Part shown: piece after piece, positions 63,438 to 64,000 of the stretch
How the letters are laid out: each line of letters begins with the position of its first letter
Position numbering within the stretch: the stretch's first letter is position 1
Assembly: GCA_022710185.1 (NCBI GenBank)
Contig: JAKLHK010000011.1
Location: 25,244 to 89,243, forward strand
DNA length: 64,000 nt
Source: Bacteroidota bacterium
GTDB lineage: Bacteria; Bacteroidota; Bacteroidia; Bacteroidales; JAGNHN01
Direction: 5' to 3'
Position numbers and translations under genes: made by a program
The notes under the pieces: model-generated
The model's database searches: none
Seen by the model: only the letters and a program-made list of their open reading frames with translations
Told to the model about the DNA's origin: nothing

Positions 63438-64000
63438 TCACCGCAGGGATAGCTGCGGCACATGATTCTCCCACCTTTGGCAGACCATCGATGCCAGGGA
63501 CTGGGCCTGGTGCAGGGCCTGTTTAGCAAAATCTTCCAGAAGTAATACCCCTGTGGGGTTGCTGACCTGGGCCAAGGCCGCAAGCAAGCCCGCATTGAAG
63601 GCATCTCCTGCACCTATGGTGCTGAGCACATCGACCTCAGGGGCGGGGAACCGGAGTTCCCAATCAGAGGCGTACCAGGAGGCTCCCCGGGCACCCCGGG
63701 TATACGCCAGTGCCCGTGGCCCGATATTGCAGAGGTTATCCCAGGCTTCCCCTCCGCTGCTGAACCTGAACACCAGTTGCAGGTCCTCATCGGAAGCCTT
63801 CAACAGATGGGCACAGCGGATCAGGTCGAGGATACGGGGCTTGAGCCGTGGCAGCTCATGGAGGTGTGGACGACGGAAATTGGGGTCGTAGATCAGCATG
63901 ACTCCACGTTCCCTGCAGGAGTGCAGCCAGGAGAGCAGGGTATGATGCACCTGATCATGGAGGGCATGATAGGACCCGTAGAGCAAGAGATCGCCCGGCC
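63438..64000 (-). CDS. PfkB-family carbohydrate kinase, C-terminal part (5' end outside window)
   Basis: The frame is open to base 64000 on the minus strand (PGDLLLYGSYHALHDQ at the edge), so the N-terminus is cut. Visible: YDPNFRRPHLHELPRLK, AYTRGARGASWY, and the PfkB signature 2 with the catalytic Asp in STIGAGDAFNAGLLAALA. A fructokinase- or ribokinase-like sugar phosphorylation is likely; sugar unknown. Ends 21 bases beyond the NfeD stop (convergent). Confidence 0.88.
   Translation of the reverse strand, partial: PGDLLLYGSYHALHDQVHHTLLSWLHSCRERGVMLIYDPNFRRPHLHELPRLKPRILDLIRCAHLLKASDEDLQLVFRFSSGGEAWDNLCNIGPRALAYTRGARGASWYASDWELRFPAPEVDVLSTIGAGDAFNAGLLAALAQVSNPTGVLLLEDFAKQALHQAQSLASMVCQRWENHVPQLSLR

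Overview
This window is a GC-rich stretch of chromosome from a member of the Bacteroidota. The evidence is consistent: -7 promoter elements of the TAnnTTTG type lie in front of many genes, four proteins carry type IX secretion (T9SS) C-terminal sorting domains of type A or B, and several families are typical of the phylum (DUF6340, DUF5723, DUF4294, a FISUMP-domain lipoprotein, a TonB-dependent receptor with a carboxypeptidase-regulatory-like plug extension, a deoxyhypusine-synthase-like protein paired with agmatinase). I cannot assign a genus.

Layout. 1-5.2 kb: C-terminal part of an FAD/Fe-S oxidase, a DUF6340-like lipoprotein, an SRPBCC protein and a fused aconitase-family hydratase. 5.5-9.0 kb (minus): ferredoxin/RNase Z operon and rpsA with a strong UUCG terminator. 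9.2-17.0 kb: a GH3 glycosidase fused to a serine beta-lactamase-like domain, a membrane-anchored PHP-like protein, tRNA-His, an OppC-type permease, a DUF5723 protein, and several short-period tandem repeats between genes. 17.1-21.8 kb: tpx, tRNA-Leu and the protein-quality-control run tig-clpP-clpX followed by a DUF4294 protein. 21.8-30.1 kb: polysaccharide glycosyl-phosphate transferase, lipoprotein, Gfo/Idh/MocA oxidoreductase, pcm, and a TonB receptor/lipoprotein pair, then a dihydroorotate-dehydrogenase-like enzyme. 30.2-36.1 kb: C-terminal processing protease, rhomboid, POT-type transporter, FISUMP lipoprotein. 36.1-40.6 kb: the aminodeoxychorismate (folate) genes pabA against pabB-pabC, a metallo-beta-lactamase-fold protein, and two envelope proteins. 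40.8-45.8 kb: deoxyhypusine-synthase-like protein with agmatinase, clpB and a cold-shock gene.

45.8-54.6 kb is the accessory part. It holds a complete IS1182-type insertion sequence with 13-bp perfect terminal inverted repeats, about 1.2 kb of decayed mobile-element DNA (including an IS91-like transposase tail), and then three visibly AT-rich genes for T9SS-exported surface proteins, one of which carries a 14-bp RNA hairpin at its 5' end. After 54.6 kb the sequence is again GC-rich core: a four-LysM/periplasmic-binding-protein fusion behind guaA, a T9SS type B protein, a DMT transporter, an inositol-monophosphatase-like enzyme, DUF2061, an NfeD-type membrane serine protease, and the C-terminal part of a PfkB-family sugar kinase leaving the window.

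The least explained signals are not genes: tandem arrays with a strict 7-base period in at least five places (one inside the signal-peptide coding sequence of the GH3 fusion), a 9-base-period array, several promoters so close to the start codon that the mRNA should be leaderless (rnz, guaA, the FISUMP lipoprotein), and head-on overlapping promoters at pabA/pabB where pabA has no ATG or GTG start. All family assignments are by reading translated sequence, without database searches.
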